From Desulfobacteraceae bacterium (GTDB lineage Bacteria > Desulfobacterota > Desulfobacteria > Desulfobacterales > Desulfosarcinaceae), in contig QZKV01000175.1 in assembly GCA_003599575.1 (NCBI GenBank), positions 1-33,539 on the forward strand: a DNA stretch of 33,539 nt, written 5' to 3'. Shown one piece after another: positions 32,386-33,539 of this stretch; positions within the stretch are counted from its first letter, which is position 1; the number at the start of each line of letters is the position of its first letter. The translations under genes and the position numbers were made by a program. The notes below the pieces were generated by a model. It saw nothing but the letters and a program-made list of their open reading frames with translations, was not told the DNA's origin and ran no database searches.

Positions 32386-32430
32386 CCCAATCAACCCAAC
32401 AAACCCAATAAACCCAACAAACCCTATTGG
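32386..32430 (+). repeat. 9-bp tandem array E (five units)
   Basis: CCCAATCAA, CCCAACAAA, CCCAATAAA, CCCAACAAA and an edge unit CCCTATTGG. The stop codon of the hybrid kinase gene (plus-strand CTA at 32424-32426) is in the edge unit. Confidence 0.88.
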
Positions 32431-33539
32431 CGGACCGCCTCGATCAGTTCAGCCACCGGGCAGCTTTTGTTTTTGTAACCGACTGCGCCTGCTTTAAACA
32501 TGAGTTGGGCGGGCTCTTCGTCTTCATGCATGGAAAGACCGATGATCCGGATCGAGGGCGCTTCCGCGTGGATGATGCGGGTGGCCTCGATGCCGTTGAG
32601 CACGGGCATATTGATGTCCATCAGGATTACATGCGGATTGAGCCGGCGGGCCAGTTGGACGGCTTCCTGACCGTTTTCGGCCTGGCCGACCACCGCGATA
32701 TCCGGTTCTTTGCCCAGCAGGCGGGCGATCCCGTCCCGAAACAGGGTATGGTCGTCGACCAGCAGCACGCGGATGAAGGGACCGGGAAGTTCCGCTTCCG
32801 CCCCGGCGGGCACAGCCGGCGCGGCCATCGATCGGGCCTCGGCAACGGAGACAGGCTTGATGGGATGTGGCAGGATCAGGGTAAAACAACTGCCCTTGCC
32901 GGGAGTGCTGGCGATGGTCAGGGTGCCGCCGATCAGTCCGAGCCGTTCGCGGATGCTGAACAGACCGAACCCGCCGCCGGCTTCGCCCGATGGGGCCATG
33001 TGAGCGGGATCGAAACCGGCCCCGCGATCGCTGACGCAGATCTCCAGTCCCGCCGCATGCATCGGCTGCAGGCGGACCTTGGCCTCAGACACCCCGGCAT
33101 GTTTGGAGGCGTTGAACAACAGTTCGCGGACCGATTCGAACACCAGGATTTTGACATCTTCGGGCAGCTCGGGATGATGCCGGATTTCCAGATCGACCCG
33201 GAAGGCATGCCGCTCCTCCATCCGCCGGGCCAGCCATTCCAAGCCGGCGGCCAGTCCGCCCTCGTGCAGGGCCGGCGGGCTCAGGTCCGAGCTCAAGGAT
33301 CGGGACATCTGGATCGATTCTTCCAGCAGCGTTTCAATGTCATTCAGCCCCGCACACTGATCGTCCCGCCCGTGGACCGCGATGCCGCCGAGTTGCAGCT
33401 TGGCGGCCGCCAGGTGCTGCTGGAGGCCGTCGTGCAGGATCTTGGAAAGCCGCCGGCGCTCGCGTTGTTCGGCCATGGTCAGTTCGGAAGAAAGCCGGGC
33501 CAGCTGCGCGGAACGTCTTTTGAGTTCCTCATTTTGGTT
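32424..33539 (-). CDS. Hybrid sensor kinase: HisKA_3 kinase plus C-terminal receiver (5' end outside window)
   Basis: The frame is open to the window edge, so the start and any sensor domain lie beyond it; an ATG at 33476 is internal. Numbered from the first residue in the window (N21 upstream of that ATG), the NarL-type phospho-acceptor His is H36 in ILHDGLQQHL, followed by a HATPase domain (SDRGAGFDP, GGGFGLFSIRERL). After a short Pro/Ala linker comes a receiver of NarL type (VLLVDDHTLFRDGIARLL; phospho-Asp in VILMDINMP; KAGAVGYKNKS). There is no HTH output domain, so the receiver probably accepts phosphate for relay or feedback. The stop lies in the edge unit of array E. Confidence 0.9.
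   Translation of the reverse strand, partial: NQNEELKRRSAQLARLSSELTMAEQRERRRLSKILHDGLQQHLAAAKLQLGGIAVHGRDDQCAGLNDIETLLEESIQMSRSLSSDLSPPALHEGGLAAGLEWLARRMEERHAFRVDLEIRHHPELPEDVKILVFESVRELLFNASKHAGVSEAKVRLQPMHAAGLEICVSDRGAGFDPAHMAPSGEAGGGFGLFSIRERLGLIGGTLTIASTPGKGSCFTLILPHPIKPVSVAEARSMAAPAVPAGAEAELPGPFIRVLLVDDHTLFRDGIARLLGKEPDIAVVGQAENGQEAVQLARRLNPHVILMDINMPVLNGIEATRIIHAEAPSIRIIGLSMHEDEEPAQLMFKAGAVGYKNKSCPVAELIEAVRQ

Larger units (their letters stand above)
31983..32423. other. 441-bp intergenic region with inverted 9-bp arrays
   Basis: This region separates two minus-strand kinase genes. It holds array D (32117-32236), a 149-bp core and array E (32386-32430), the two arrays being in opposite orientation. 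The core has a 12-bp perfect palindrome CGGGCATGCCCG (32311-32322). No protein gene is supported; the in-frame ORF at 32063-32365 is a by-product of the repeat. Confidence 0.6.

Overview
The window looks like part of the chromosome of a Gram-negative Desulfobacterota bacterium, most likely near Desulfosarcinaceae/Desulfobacteraceae. That placement is an inference from gene content: a full division and cell wall (dcw) cluster with the diaminopimelate-type MurE, IMP cyclohydrolase and AICAR formyltransferase as two separate genes, a radical SAM gene directly after ftsZ, many sensory kinases, and GC-rich coding sequence. No rRNA, tRNA, CRISPR array, prophage or intact insertion sequence was seen.

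Layout. Positions 1-8596 are an accessory stretch: the 3' part of a TrmJ-like rRNA/tRNA methyltransferase gene, a convergent Cys-rich protein, a lone receiver protein, a small four-helix membrane protein, a DUF1232-J-domain protein, a YajD-type HNH protein, a Lys/Ala-rich basic protein, a secreted lipase-like hydrolase, an amidohydrolase, an Eis-like acetyltransferase, and a convergent Na+/Ca2+ exchanger-type antiporter. Positions 8758-11455 are a minus-strand operon: HD-domain hydrolase, IMP cyclohydrolase, AICAR formyltransferase (the last two steps of IMP synthesis). Positions 11757-28261 are the dcw cluster: mraZ, rsmH, ftsL, ftsI, murE, murF, mraY, murD, ftsW, murG, murC, ftsQ, ftsA, ftsZ. 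It is tightly packed, with 4-17 bp overlaps at several junctions, and carries a recognisable MraZ operator in front of mraZ. murB and ddl are not in it. Positions 28369-30099 hold a B12-binding-type radical SAM protein. Positions 30129-33539 hold two minus-strand sensor kinases, the second running off the window.

How the genes work together. MurC, D, E and F build the UDP-MurNAc-pentapeptide, MraY and MurG make lipid I and lipid II, FtsW and FtsI polymerise and cross-link septal peptidoglycan, FtsL and FtsQ are divisome scaffold proteins, FtsA tethers FtsZ to the membrane, and MraZ (with RsmH) controls the cluster.

The most unusual signal is a dispersed family of 9-bp tandem arrays (unit close to CCCAAYMAA, seen in both orientations) at five intergenic places: 4250-4291, 11593-11673, a decayed copy at 15301-15405 inside the dcw cluster, 32117-32236, and 32386-32430. 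Two lie in inverted orientation around a 149-bp core between the two kinase genes. At two arrays the neighbouring gene's stop codon is inside the edge unit of the array. Other points worth a second look are the missing murB with an altered murC-ftsQ junction, a divergent stand-alone IMP cyclohydrolase, and several perfect hairpins.
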